Below are positions 50,571 to 60,831 of a stretch of DNA of 64,000 nucleotides, piece after piece. The position numbers and the translations under genes are program-made. Positions within the stretch are counted from its first letter, which is position 1. Each line of letters begins with the position of its first letter. Under the pieces are notes generated by a model. It was not told the origin of the DNA, did not search any database, and was given only the letters and a program-made list of their open reading frames with translations. This stretch comes from Opitutales bacterium. GTDB lineage: Bacteria > Verrucomicrobiota > Verrucomicrobiia > Opitutales > Opitutaceae. The stretch is from assembly GCA_018700525.1 (NCBI GenBank), contig JABITN010000093.1:1-64000 (forward strand). Reading direction: 5' to 3'.

Positions 50571-51928
50571 CGTTGCTTAATCGTTGCCTTGAACTGATCG
50601 AATTCCGCTTTTAGTTCGCTCACGGTCTCCGGATAAAGGTAAGCCAAATCCCAGCGCTCCGCAGGGTCCGCTTCGAGGTCGTATAACTCGTAGTTGTTCG
50701 TCCCGAAGTCCATCAGGTATCGGTGTGGCTGCTCGGGCTTTCGTCCCGGGAGAAGGAGCTTCCACTTTCCGCTGCGGATCCCTACCGGAAGACCATTGCT
50801 GGCCTGGCTATAGATGTAGGACGTTCGGTTTCCTACAGTAGACCTTCCCGCGATCAAATCCGTCTGATCGACTCCGTCAATGAGGCGATCGCTCGGAAGG
50901 TCGTATCCGGTCAGGGCTGCAAAGGTAGGGAAAAAATCGAGCGAAGCGAAGAGCGCGTCGGAAACTTGGCCTGCCGGAGCTTTGCCCGGCCAACGAATAA
51001 TGCAGGGCACGCGCGATCCCCCCTCGTAAGCGGAGCCCTTTCCACCGCGCAATCCTCCTGAGCTTCCCCAAAAGATGGAGTCCTTTTCCTGATACCATCC
51101 CTCTACGTGTTTCGCCGCTACCCCTTCTAAAAGTCCCATTTTATCCAAATAGTACCGAGGCTGGTTCCAAGGACCATTATCGGAGGTAAAAATGACCAAG
51201 GTACTTTCCCTTAGTCCCAGCGCGTCGAGCGAATCCAGCAAACGCCCGGTTTCGAAGTCAAACTCCTCAACCACGTCTCCGTAGAGGCCTCCCGCTGAAG
51301 TTCCCTCGAAGGCAGGCGAGGCGTCGATGACAGTATGCATCATCGTGTGAGCCATGTGGAGGAAGAATGGTTTGGCGGGATTGCGATGATTCCGCAAATA
51401 GTCGATCGCCTTATCGGTATAGAGTCGGGTGAGGATGCTCATATCCTTCGTTTCGCCAGCTCGCTCGTTGTTTTCGTGAAAACGAACCACCCCACCATCG
51501 TTGGCTCCCAAGGTGCCATAGTAATAGTCGAAACCCTGAGCCAGAGGCATTCGGTCGAAGATCTCCTTTCGGTTCGATGTATTCCACTTTCCGATACAAA
51601 TGGTTTCGTAACCAACAGACCGGAGACCTTCCGCAATAGTAATCTCCGCTGCCGGCATGCTATTACCCATGCTTCGCTGCGGGTCCCGTCCGGTCCAAAG
51701 AGCCGAACGAGACGGAGCACAAGTGGGCTGGGCATAAAATTGAGTGAAGCGAGTCCCCTCCTCTGCCAACTGATTAAGACGTGGCGTATTTATCAACTTA
51801 TTGCCATAACAACCCACATCTCCGTACCCTTGGTCGTCGGTAAATATGATTAAAACATTAGGGCGCTCTGCGGCCAAGCACGCTGCACTGATTAAAACAC
51901 TAAGAAGTTTGAGCACGATTCGTTTCAT
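50567..51928 (-). CDS. S1 family sulfatase
   Basis: 453 aa; NVLIIFTDDQGYGDVGCYGN, AQPTCAPSRSALWTGRDP, GKWNTSNRKEI; 4-bp overlap with the downstream fragment. Confidence 0.92.
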   Translation of the reverse strand: MKRIVLKLLSVLISAACLAAERPNVLIIFTDDQGYGDVGCYGNKLINTPRLNQLAEEGTRFTQFYAQPTCAPSRSALWTGRDPQRSMGNSMPAAEITIAEGLRSVGYETICIGKWNTSNRKEIFDRMPLAQGFDYYYGTLGANDGGVVRFHENNERAGETKDMSILTRLYTDKAIDYLRNHRNPAKPFFLHMAHTMMHTVIDASPAFEGTSAGGLYGDVVEEFDFETGRLLDSLDALGLRESTLVIFTSDNGPWNQPRYYLDKMGLLEGVAAKHVEGWYQEKDSIFWGSSGGLRGGKGSAYEGGSRVPCIIRWPGKAPAGQVSDALFASLDFFPTFAALTGYDLPSDRLIDGVDQTDLIAGRSTVGNRTSYIYSQASNGLPVGIRSGKWKLLLPGRKPEQPHRYLMDFGTNNYELYDLEADPAERWDLAYLYPETVSELKAEFDQFKATIKQR

Positions 51929-52371
51929 GAGTTTCGTTGTTTAGTCCGGCAAATTGCCATTGGCGTTTATTGACTTATTTTCAGATATTAGGGCCCGGCT
52001 AAAATAACCATCTAACAGCGAAGAAAAGCGTAAACGAGGTTCATGGATTGGGAAAAGAGAATCTAGGGTCGCTTTGACAGATTTTTCGGCAAGCCCGTGC
52101 CGGGAGGTGGAGGTGTTCTTAGCAGATCGACCATGGCTTCCCCGGGAGCTTCTTCCTTTGCCCAGCCTCGATGCTCGCATTAGTATTGTGTGTTTGATAC
52201 CTGAATGGACCCACGATGGTGCACATATCTTTCTTGATGGTAGATAGTGCTAGAAAAGTTAAATGCCTTGCAGGCAGTTGAATATTCAATGAATCAGTTT
52301 GTTGGATAAGAGGCAGGTCTCCCGCACAGCGCCAACGTGCTTTATTTTTAAAATCATTTTTATTTCTACCT

Positions 52372-53259
52372 ATGCAATCCTACTATATCTGGCCTTTTTT
52401 AGCGGCTGTAATCTACGCATTGGCGGCGATTTTGACTAAGCGTGCATTAGCAGAGGGTTGTGGTGTGATGCGTTTTACCGTTCTCTGCAATGCTACCTTC
52501 TTTGTCTCTTTTTTGATACCGGCAGCTGTTGTTTGGCAGCCTATTCATTGGGGGCAGATAGGGTGGCCTGCACTGGGTGGGTTGCTGTTTTTTCTTGGTC
52601 AAATTCTTACAGTGGCCGCAATTCGTGTTGGAGATGTCTCTATTCAATCACCTTTGATGGGATCAAAAGTTATTTTTGTAGCACTGATTTCATTAGGGAC
52701 TGGTGCGGAATCCGTCGTGCCAGGAGTCTGGTTGGGTGCCGCCTTAACAGCAGTCGCAGTTTTTCTTCTCGGCTATTCAAGCTGGGATTCTAGTCGCCGA
52801 ACATGGATTGGCGTGGGCCTAGCACTGGTAAGCTCGCTTGCTTTTGCCGCCAGCGATGTGTTAACAATTGCCAAGGCGTCAGGCAGTGGAGTTGAGAATT
52901 ATCTCGCAATTGTTATGGGAGTTCAGCTGTTGCTTTCATTGGTATTAATCCCCTTATTCAGAGAGAAGGTCAGGGATATTCCAAGAAATGCTTGGGCATG
53001 GCTGGCTGCAGCTAGCGGTCTGATGGCGCTGCAAGCGGTCATCCTCAATGTAGCGCTCGGTCATTTCAAACATGCTACCAGCTTCAATGTCATATACGGA
53101 TCGCGCGGATTGTGGAGTATACTCCTAATCTGGGGCTTTGGGCACTTGGTCGCTAATAGAGAGCTGCAAGGCGACCATCACGTTTTCATCAGGCGAGTGA
53201 CTGGTGCTACTCTTTTACTCGTCGCTGTATTTATGATACTGACAGGTAGTGCTAGCTGA
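52372..53259 (+). CDS. EamA/DMT-family transporter
   Basis: 295 aa, about 10 TM helices; WPFLAAVIYALAAILTKRAL...GSKVIFVALISLGTGAE. Confidence 0.85.
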   Translation: MQSYYIWPFLAAVIYALAAILTKRALAEGCGVMRFTVLCNATFFVSFLIPAAVVWQPIHWGQIGWPALGGLLFFLGQILTVAAIRVGDVSIQSPLMGSKVIFVALISLGTGAESVVPGVWLGAALTAVAVFLLGYSSWDSSRRTWIGVGLALVSSLAFAASDVLTIAKASGSGVENYLAIVMGVQLLLSLVLIPLFREKVRDIPRNAWAWLAAASGLMALQAVILNVALGHFKHATSFNVIYGSRGLWSILLIWGFGHLVANRELQGDHHVFIRRVTGATLLLVAVFMILTGSAS

Positions 53260-53392
53260 TATGAAGCGAGGGGACGTATACATTTTAATTATCAGATCCA
53301 GCTCACATCCAGAGAATTCATCATCGCATAGATGAGTTTGCAGGTATAATTTAATATCTGGTCAGTGTGAAATCCAGTCCAGCCTTCTTTTT

Positions 53393-53470
53393 GTTGATGG
53401 GAAATTGCTCCGCCATCTTCGCTCCGCTACGTCAATTGTTCCGACTGGATTCGGAGGGGAGGTTGATAGG
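53393..53470 (+). repeat. Dispersed island repeat, long copy A
   Basis: GTTGATGGGAAATTGCTCCGCCATCTTCGCTCCGCTACGTCAATTGTTCCGACTGGATTCGGAGGGGAGGTTGATAGG. Confidence 0.9.
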
Positions 53471-53538
53471 AAGTGAAATGTCTGTATACACATCGTAATT
53501 AAAGGTGCTTATTGAGGCGAGTGACCTAAACATAGATT

Positions 53539-56500
53539 ATGATGAATTTTTCCCACAAGCTCTCTCGATCCTGCCAAATCAGCTTATTACTCGCGATATC
53601 CACTGTCTTTTGGGGGAGCGTTATCGCGGCACCGCGCCCTAATATCATCCTCGTCATGGCCGACGACATGGGCTGGGGCGATGTGAGCTACAATAGCAAC
53701 ACCGTCAGCTATCCCAATAACACCACCCTCTACCCGGTGAGAGCCGGTCAGCCTCACGAGGATCGAGGTTGGATTCACACGCCGGTCATGGACAGCATGG
53801 CAGCCAACGGAGTACGCTTTGATCGATTCTATTCCACCTCTGCCGTCTGCTCGCCCACTCGTTTCAGTTGCCTGACGGGGCGCCACCCGGTTCGAGGTGG
53901 CATTGGTGGTGCGAATACTGGCCGTCTCGACTTCGACGAAACTGCGCTCTCCGAAGTTCTTTCAGCCGAGGGGTATGCGACTGCTCACATGGGAAAGTGG
54001 CATCTTGGCATCCTGACCACGGAGAGACTCGATGGCAACAAAGGTGGCCTGCCCGATCATTTCGCGCGCTATAGCGGCCCATGGCACCACAGCTACGACA
54101 CCGTGTTTGCCACGGAATCCAAAGTGCCGACTTATAACCCTTATGGAAACTTCGACTATGACGGCGAAATGAATTTCACGAATGCTAACCTCTATAATGA
54201 CCATGGTACACGTTACTGGAAACTCCCCTACAGCGGCGACGAGATCTCTGGCGAAGGCACTCCAGTGGTTCCTGATGCACTACATACCATTGCCACCAAC
54301 TACGACACTCAGGATTATAACGGCGACGATTCGCAAATACTCGTTAATCGTGCCATTCCTTTCATGCAAGATGCTGTCGCCGATAACAAACCCTTCTTTC
54401 TGGTACTTTGGTTCCACACTCCACATAAACCGGTTAAAGATAAAGACGATCCCACTGCGTCTGCCAACTCGCAGGCTGGTCTCAAAAATTCGATTGAAGG
54501 CATGGATGCTGCCATTGGTCGTTTGCGAGCCGAGCTCGATACGCTCGGAGTGCGCGGCAACACGATGCTCTGGTTGACCAGTGACAACGGCCCTGAGAAT
54601 GGCATCGATTCGCCTACGGATGAATCGAACAATGAAGCTGACAAAATTTACCAACGCCCCATCCGTTCTGGCCGCTATCTAGACCGCAAAGGCTCACTCT
54701 ACGAAGGAGGTGTCATCGTGCCTGGTATCCTCGAATGGCCCAACGTCATCACGACCGGCAGCTCAACTGATATGCCTGCTGTTACGACAGATTATTACCC
54801 CACCATCCTCGATTACCTCCAACTGACCGTGCCGAATCAAAAACCGCTCGATGGCATCTCACTTCGTCCAGCGATCGAAGGAACTAGTCATACACGCTCC
54901 AAGCCCGTTATTTTCAGGCTCGGTGGCGACACCGCACTAAGGACCAATCAATATAAACTGGTAAATCAGAATATTGGCAATGACGTGTCTGGTGAGCTGC
55001 GCCTCTATGATATGGTCAACATTGCCGCTGGCGAGGAACCCGAGCAAACACCGCTCGCCACCGCCTCGGATTACACAACGAAATCACAAGCGATTCAAGA
55101 CCTCTATACTTCGTTGAAGGCCGAGCATGATACACTGCTCGCATCGGTCAACAATGACACCAACTACATCCATAGCTCACAGCCAACCATCAAACTCAGT
55201 ACTGATAGCAACACAGTAATCGCTCCATTTACAGTCACAGCCACCTTCAACGAGAGTGTCAGCCAGTTAAATGCAAACGAATTTGTGGTTAGTAATGGCA
55301 CACCCTCCGGTCTCTCCGGCAGCGGCACCACATGGACCGTTCTCGTGACACCGATTTTAAACGGCCCTGTCACTGTTGATCTACCATCTGGAGCAGTGAT
55401 TGATGTTGACGGAAACATCAACCCCTCCTCGAGTCAGTTAAGCGTCAATTACACTGGCAATTCGTCACCAAGTGTAACACTCACGACACTGAGCGATCCG
55501 GTTACATCCAGCTTCGTTGTGACCGCTACCTTCAACGAAGACGTTACCGGATTAATCGCGGACGACTTTGATGTCACCAACGGCACGGTCTCAGGTCTGA
55601 GTGGCGGTCCCGCGACCTACACCGTTACCATCAATCCAACAGCGGCTGGTAACGTATCGGTTTCTCTTCCTGCCTCATCCGCAGAGGACGGCGATACCAA
55701 TGGCAACAACGCCTCAAATCAACTCGCCCTTCTTTATCAAACAGGTCCCACACCGGCAGCCACCCTGACAGGTGTGGCGACCACCACTGGATCCTATTCG
55801 GTTTCCATCGCATTCAGTGAAAGCGTCACAGGCCTGAGTGACTCGGACTTCGCCGTGAGTAATGGTAGCGCCTCCAGCCTGTCGGGCAGCGGCGCAAGCT
55901 ATTCGGTGCTAATCACACCTGCTCTAGACGGGGATGTCACCGTTACTTTGCCCGCCAACACAGCGAGCACCCCGGATGATAGCCAAGGCAATACCGTTTC
56001 CAATGCACTGACCACTCTATACTCTACCGTTGGAGGAGGTGACGGCGGCGTCATTCATGAAGCGACGTTGACCGTAGGAGGTGGTAAAACGGTTGATAGT
56101 GATAATCTTGTTCCAGCACATGGATCCAATAATCAGGATAAATTTAATACCTCTGATGGAGCCCCGTATACTTCGACGTCCTTTGTTCGTGGCAGCAGTA
56201 ATTCTGCACGTAAAGTTCGAGCTTTTGTGAATTTCGATTTATCGGAACTCGCTGGTCAACCAGTGACCGCGGCGACCCTAGCCTTTAATGGTTATTCTTT
56301 GAATGGTAGTATCAACACGCATCTACAGGTAGTTGCCTTAGCCTCTGATTGGGTAGAAAGCGGCGACCCCAAACCGACATACAGCCATAATTCCTTCGGT
56401 AGCGTGATTGACGGGGGCGATATTTCAACCGGACGTGACGCAAATGGAGCCAAAGATTATAGCATCGATATCACAACGATGGTGCAAAATTGGAATAACG

Positions 56501-56856
56501 GGACATGGCCGAATTATGGTCTGCGTTTTCAACTTTCCGACCATAGCGTGAACAATGGACTTGGTATTCAACCCTCTGGGGAAGGTTCAATCAGTCTTGT
56601 CGTTGAGAGTGCTCCGCTCTTCATCACAGACTCTTTCATGCCTGATTCTGACGAGTTTACGATCGAATGGAACTCGGCGGCTGGACTTACCTATGGTATT
56701 GAGGCGAGCCCTAATTTGACAGCCCCATGGGAACCCATCATGAGTGTCCCTGGATCTAATTCCAGCACAAGTAGTTACACCATTCCTTCAGCAACGGGTG
56801 GCTTGAATAGACGTTTTTTCCGTGTGGTCTATCCGGTGCCTGAGGTTGCTGAATGA
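53539..56856 (+). CDS. Secreted multidomain S1 sulfatase with three Ig-like repeats and a DNRLRE-like domain
   Basis: 1105 aa; NIILVMADDMGWGDVSYNSN, STSAVCSPTRFSCLTGRHPVRGG; three repeats of FVVTATFNEDVTGLIADDFDVTNGTVSGLSG type; HEATLTVGGGKTVDSDN...RKVRAFVNFDLSEL. Confidence 0.88.
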   Translation: MMNFSHKLSRSCQISLLLAISTVFWGSVIAAPRPNIILVMADDMGWGDVSYNSNTVSYPNNTTLYPVRAGQPHEDRGWIHTPVMDSMAANGVRFDRFYSTSAVCSPTRFSCLTGRHPVRGGIGGANTGRLDFDETALSEVLSAEGYATAHMGKWHLGILTTERLDGNKGGLPDHFARYSGPWHHSYDTVFATESKVPTYNPYGNFDYDGEMNFTNANLYNDHGTRYWKLPYSGDEISGEGTPVVPDALHTIATNYDTQDYNGDDSQILVNRAIPFMQDAVADNKPFFLVLWFHTPHKPVKDKDDPTASANSQAGLKNSIEGMDAAIGRLRAELDTLGVRGNTMLWLTSDNGPENGIDSPTDESNNEADKIYQRPIRSGRYLDRKGSLYEGGVIVPGILEWPNVITTGSSTDMPAVTTDYYPTILDYLQLTVPNQKPLDGISLRPAIEGTSHTRSKPVIFRLGGDTALRTNQYKLVNQNIGNDVSGELRLYDMVNIAAGEEPEQTPLATASDYTTKSQAIQDLYTSLKAEHDTLLASVNNDTNYIHSSQPTIKLSTDSNTVIAPFTVTATFNESVSQLNANEFVVSNGTPSGLSGSGTTWTVLVTPILNGPVTVDLPSGAVIDVDGNINPSSSQLSVNYTGNSSPSVTLTTLSDPVTSSFVVTATFNEDVTGLIADDFDVTNGTVSGLSGGPATYTVTINPTAAGNVSVSLPASSAEDGDTNGNNASNQLALLYQTGPTPAATLTGVATTTGSYSVSIAFSESVTGLSDSDFAVSNGSASSLSGSGASYSVLITPALDGDVTVTLPANTASTPDDSQGNTVSNALTTLYSTVGGGDGGVIHEATLTVGGGKTVDSDNLVPAHGSNNQDKFNTSDGAPYTSTSFVRGSSNSARKVRAFVNFDLSELAGQPVTAATLAFNGYSLNGSINTHLQVVALASDWVESGDPKPTYSHNSFGSVIDGGDISTGRDANGAKDYSIDITTMVQNWNNGTWPNYGLRFQLSDHSVNNGLGIQPSGEGSISLVVESAPLFITDSFMPDSDEFTIEWNSAAGLTYGIEASPNLTAPWEPIMSVPGSNSSTSSYTIPSATGGLNRRFFRVVYPVPEVAE

Positions 56857-56902
56857 ATTTGATCACCTCATCAAAACCACCCTGGCATCTATCCTTATTT
56901 TA

Positions 56903-56943
56903 TGTTGATAGGAAATCCCAAGGTTCCGCAGTTGAAGCAATTG
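56903..56943 (+). repeat. Dispersed island repeat, degenerate copy B
   Basis: GTTGATAGGAAATCCCAAGGTTCCGCAGTTGAAGCAATTG. Confidence 0.55.
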
Positions 56944-57020
56944 TATAGCATATATTGATGGAGGCTGTATTTTATTTATTGATCGTATCGATGCTCCCAC
57001 GCTACGTTCCTGAAGAGTAG

Positions 57021-57200
57021 TCAGCTCGTGGCATTCGTCCGCTCGAGCACGATGTGCTCGGAGCGGTAGTACAGAAAGATACACGCGAGGGCCGCCGCAC
57101 ACAAGAGATGCCATATAGCACGTGCCTGGAATATTGTGTCGGGGCCGGCTAGCGTCTGCGGGACGGTCGTGTCTCCAGTTGGCCTCTGATCCCAATGGTC
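57021..57200 (-). pseudogene. C-terminal fragment of a membrane protein (possibly ceramidase-like)
   Basis: LAGPDTIFQARAIWHLLCAAALACIFLYYRSEHIVLERTNATS*. Confidence 0.3.
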
Positions 57201-57230
57201 CGATTTGATTCGGGGGTAGTTTAAAGGTTG
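57192..57230 (+). repeat. Dispersed island repeat, partial copy E
   Basis: CCCAATGGTCCGATTTGATTCGGGGGTAGTTTAAAGGTTGA, similar to the 3' half of the long copies. Confidence 0.55.
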
Positions 57231-57349
57231 ACGTAGCGGTATCACGTTGGGATTCCCGTTCGACTGTTTTCTGGCGTATGCCGGTTCATGGCAGCTAACC
57301 AATTAAATCTTAGTTCAATGGTCCTAGAGTACTGGTTGCCCCAAACGTT

Positions 57350-57394
57350 GTTGATAGGAAATTCAATTGTTCCGATTTGATGTAGGTTGATCGG
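57350..57394 (+). repeat. Dispersed island repeat, short copy C
   Basis: GTTGATAGGAAATTCAATTGTTCCGATTTGATGTAGGTTGATCGG; lacks the 26-bp GCTCCGCCATCTTCGCTCCGCTACGT block. Confidence 0.85.
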
Positions 57395-57513
57395 CTATCA
57401 TCCGAATAAGCCACGTCGTTGGAGCTTTCATTTTGGGCTTTAGCTTGTGAAGATGAAGTAGTCATTTTAGGTCCGGACGTAAAGTTCGCCGGCAGCAATA
57501 CCGCGATGAGCAA
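57395..57513 (-). pseudogene. 5' fragment of an exported-protein gene ending in repeat copy C
   Basis: LLIAVLLPANFTSGPKMTTSSSQAKAQNESSNDVAYSDDSRS then reads into the repeat (TYIKSEQLNFLST...). Confidence 0.4.
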
Positions 57514-57663
57514 AGATTAGATAGTTTATGAACCAAAAATAGAAGGGCAAATCCTGACTACTGACGTACTAGCTGTCGGGTGCAATGAATCTTGTTCGAT
57601 TTTTTAATTATTGGAATTTAGGAAGTCCGATAGCAGGTAAAAAGCATTTCTATACGGCTCAAA

Positions 57664-57957
57664 ATGATCGAGTACATCCAACGCAACATCGGCCAACGCT
57701 TTACGCTCAAAGAGCTCGCGGCCAACGCAAATATGAGTCCCAACTATTTCGGAGCCCTCTTCTTAAAACGCTTCAACAGTACTCCGATCGACTATTTCAA
57801 TCGCCTCAAAAACCAACGCGCCTGCGAACTGCTCACCACAACAGCACTTCCCGTAGGTTTAATAAGCGAGCAACTCGGCTACGCCGATTCCCTCTACTTC
57901 TCCCGCCTCTTCAAAAAGATTATGGGCGTATTTCCCCGTGGATGCAGGAAAGCGTAA
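57664..57957 (+). pseudogene. AraC-family regulator, C-terminal HTH fragment
   Basis: MIEYIQRNIGQRFTLKELAANANMSPNYFGALFLKRFNSTPIDYFNRLKNQRACELLTTTALPVGLISEQLGYADSLYFSRLFKK; no N-terminal sensor domain upstream. Confidence 0.75.
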
Positions 57958-57973
57958 AAGTGCTCCAAACCAA

Positions 57974-60292
57974 TCACTCGCTCAAGTTCGCAATACCGGG
58001 TGTAGCTGTCATGAAATCGAATGTGTCTGAATCCTCAGGCAATCGGCCATAGGAAGTATCTGTAGTTTGAGCATCGAACTCGACTCGATCCAGCACGACA
58101 TTCAAATTCGCATCCGTATCCACAATCAGGATCTCCTCCCCACTGGCTGAGAGCTTGAAGTTAGCGTGAAGACCTTCCGTGTCTGAACCATCATCGTCCG
58201 CCCAGACAATCAGATAGCCGTTAGCGGAGATAGTGGTTCCTTGGGGAATCTCCCACTTCCTTGGATTGTCCGCGTTATCGGTGAGGAACATACCAGACAT
58301 ATCCAATTCCTCTGCGGAAAGATTCTTCAATTCGATCCAATCATCATAATCGCCCTGCGGGTCGACCAGTGTGGAATCATTTGATGCCATAAACTCGTTT
58401 ATCACGACCGAAGTCTCTACCGCATCTGTAGTTAGCACCTCAAACTTAAGCGGCTTCGACTCGGCACGTGCGGGTAAGTAACTCACCGTCTTATCGCTAT
58501 TTCCAGAAATCGCCTCCACGTAGTAGCATATCTTCTGCCCGGCCTGATAACCCGCAGTCACACCCCCGTACACGCCATCACCGGCAGCTCCGTCGTCGTG
58601 TAAACCATCGTCGAGCATCGCAACATCGGTGTATCCTCCCGCGTCTCCTACGCGGTAATACAAACGAACAGAACCAACTCCTTCAGATTCATGTTGGCTG
58701 ATCGACGCCGCAATAGAAGCTGGCTCTCCTGCAGTCGGTACCTCAAGCAGGTTTATGCTGCTTATGTTAGGTCCCGTTTTCGAAATATCCGCGTGTCCTC
58801 GCAAATAGTCATAGCGACTTTGGATGTGTGATTTCAAAGCAACGATGTCAGAACTGAACAAGCTGAAAGAGAATCCTCTCTTCGGATCATTTTCTAGTTC
58901 ATCCGAAATGACAGCCCGATAGGATTCGATAAGCGCATTCATGTAATCTGGATTGAAACGCTCATCTAAAATCGTCCTCAAGTGAGCACAGTAGCGCTGC
59001 TTCAATTCCGGATTGCTTAGGAACTTATCAATCACAGGACGGTTTGCATTCCCCAAGCCCTCGAAGGGACTAAGGGAAGATTGCGCCACGGTAAATGCCT
59101 CATTCCCATCGTGCTCTATGGGATGTAGGCGCCCCCCTTCTGGATCATAGTAGATCTGGTAGTCAGCCCCTTTGTGCCAATAGCTATCATCATCGGTAAA
59201 AATATTTTCCGCAGCCAAAAACCAAAGCCATTCATCGACTGCAAAAATTGTATCCATAGTTTCACGATATCCACTGTCTGAATTGTTCGTTTCGTCTAAA
59301 AACTTAGCTGCAGCGATCAGATTGGACCAGGCGACTCCTGTACCATCCTTCTTCAACTCGTAGAACCCTTCGTAGTCACTCGCATTATCGCCAAGGTAGC
59401 CTAAGGCCTTGTCAGCAGTGTCCCACTGCCCCCCACCTCCACCACCAGGACCTCCACCACCAGGGCCGCCGTTTTCGCCTCCTCCAGCACCCGTTCCACT
59501 TGGCGCTTTCCAACGGTCTCCGTCCGCATCATCAAACCACGTTTCAAGTAAGGTCTTATCCTGTTGTTGGGCATTCGAATAGAGTCCCCAATTTTCCCCA
59601 TTGATCTTAATCTTAATGAACCCTGCACTCGGAGTGATACAGTACTCTTTAATCGAATTAAAATAGAGAGCCTCTCTCATCAACGTTTCATCGTCGAAGG
59701 CATTGTTGAAGTTGAAATCATCGAAACCCATTATTTCCAAATCGGCATCGCCGTACTCCATATCGATCGCGATTGATTTTTTCTCTCCACTTCGAGTATA
59801 GGAAGTATTACCTTTATAACGTATCCCGATTTGTGGATACTCGAATCCATCATAGCTAACATCTCCGGCCAGGAAACTCGCATCGGCATAATTTCCTGCC
59901 AATATTGTACTCCAATCTGACTCGGCAAATTCGATACTAATCGTTTGCAGAAAAAACGGATCATAAAAACCCGGAATATTACGAGCTCGATAAAAAACAG
60001 TTTCACCATCGAAAGAAACAGAAATCGGGCCATGATCTGAATAAACCGAGGTCATCTCTGGGATCCGGTCCCAAGCCACCAAGTTTTGGGAGGTCTCAAG
60101 TACCCAAGCGTCGTCTTTATCCCCAATAACTTGCAAATCGATTGCATCATCATCGATCTCTATTTCTAATACACCGACAACATCACCATCAGCCCATAAT
60201 TGAACCACCCCAAACAACACCAACCAGCAACTCGCCATTTTCATAGCATCACCACACCTCATTCGTATATTATTTTTAATTACACTTATCAT
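57974..60292 (-). CDS. Secreted CotH-kinase-fold protein with C-terminal lamin-tail domain
   Basis: 772 aa; YSNAQQQDKTLLETWF, RLHPIEHDGNEAFTVAQSSLSPFEGL; C-terminal VVINEFMASNDSTLVDPQGDYDDWIELKN; internal GGPGGGGPGGGGGG. Confidence 0.85.
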   Translation of the reverse strand: MISVIKNNIRMRCGDAMKMASCWLVLFGVVQLWADGDVVGVLEIEIDDDAIDLQVIGDKDDAWVLETSQNLVAWDRIPEMTSVYSDHGPISVSFDGETVFYRARNIPGFYDPFFLQTISIEFAESDWSTILAGNYADASFLAGDVSYDGFEYPQIGIRYKGNTSYTRSGEKKSIAIDMEYGDADLEIMGFDDFNFNNAFDDETLMREALYFNSIKEYCITPSAGFIKIKINGENWGLYSNAQQQDKTLLETWFDDADGDRWKAPSGTGAGGGENGGPGGGGPGGGGGGQWDTADKALGYLGDNASDYEGFYELKKDGTGVAWSNLIAAAKFLDETNNSDSGYRETMDTIFAVDEWLWFLAAENIFTDDDSYWHKGADYQIYYDPEGGRLHPIEHDGNEAFTVAQSSLSPFEGLGNANRPVIDKFLSNPELKQRYCAHLRTILDERFNPDYMNALIESYRAVISDELENDPKRGFSFSLFSSDIVALKSHIQSRYDYLRGHADISKTGPNISSINLLEVPTAGEPASIAASISQHESEGVGSVRLYYRVGDAGGYTDVAMLDDGLHDDGAAGDGVYGGVTAGYQAGQKICYYVEAISGNSDKTVSYLPARAESKPLKFEVLTTDAVETSVVINEFMASNDSTLVDPQGDYDDWIELKNLSAEELDMSGMFLTDNADNPRKWEIPQGTTISANGYLIVWADDDGSDTEGLHANFKLSASGEEILIVDTDANLNVVLDRVEFDAQTTDTSYGRLPEDSDTFDFMTATPGIANLSE

Positions 60293-60771
60293 TTTGAATT
60301 CCCAAATTTAGGACCTTTCTCCCACCGTTGATTCGAGCTCCAAACAAATACGAAACAGATTCTTTTTCCGCTTCAGGCTTTCTTCCTTAAAGAAGTGAAT
60401 CGCTTTGCGTGCGGACCAGGAGTCCGTCACTCCATCTCTAAACGTTTCGAGGTCAGACAAGCCTGAATTCAGATGACCGGACACGTCTCCACTAACTAAT
60501 CAATACGTTCTTCGAGTTCGATCACTCGTCTCATTTCCTGCCAAACACTATCCACCCATACGTTCGATTTCTTCAGAGCGATGGTCCACCCGATTAAAGA
60601 GTATTTTTCAAAATTACAGAAGTTTGCCCTCTGCCCATAATCATTACGAATTAAAGGTTAAGAAAGTTTCTTTTTTTTCGATAAATTTTCAGGCTTCTCG
60701 TAGCGATCTTCGGTTTGATTGCGTTGGCTTTCGAGAAGACTCTGCTTGTGCCGGTATTGGGCTAATCGCGT

Positions 60772-60831
60772 ATGAAAATTCTAGTTGTGGAAGATGATGG
60801 GAAGTTGTCGGATTTTATCCAAAAGGGTTGA
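60772..60831 (+). pseudogene. Response-regulator 5' fragment truncated by repeat copy D
   Basis: ATGAAAATTCTAGTTGTGGAAGATGATGGGAAGTTGTCGGATTTTATCCAAAAGGGTTGA = MKILVVEDDGKLSDFIQKG*; the stop lies inside the repeat. Confidence 0.7.

Noticed and set aside
53393-53470. CRISPR-like array (two GTTGATAGG units 69 bp apart)
   Set aside because: Only nine bases repeat, the 'spacer' is itself shared with the copy at 60.8 kb, and there are no cas genes.
59420-59480. CCACCTCCACCACCAGGACC repeat resembling the tmRNA 3' end (possible att duplicate)
   Set aside because: It is the Gly-rich GGPGGGGPGGGGGG linker of the CotH-like protein; similarity is limited to CCACCTCCACCA and lacks the preceding GGGTTCGACTCCCG.
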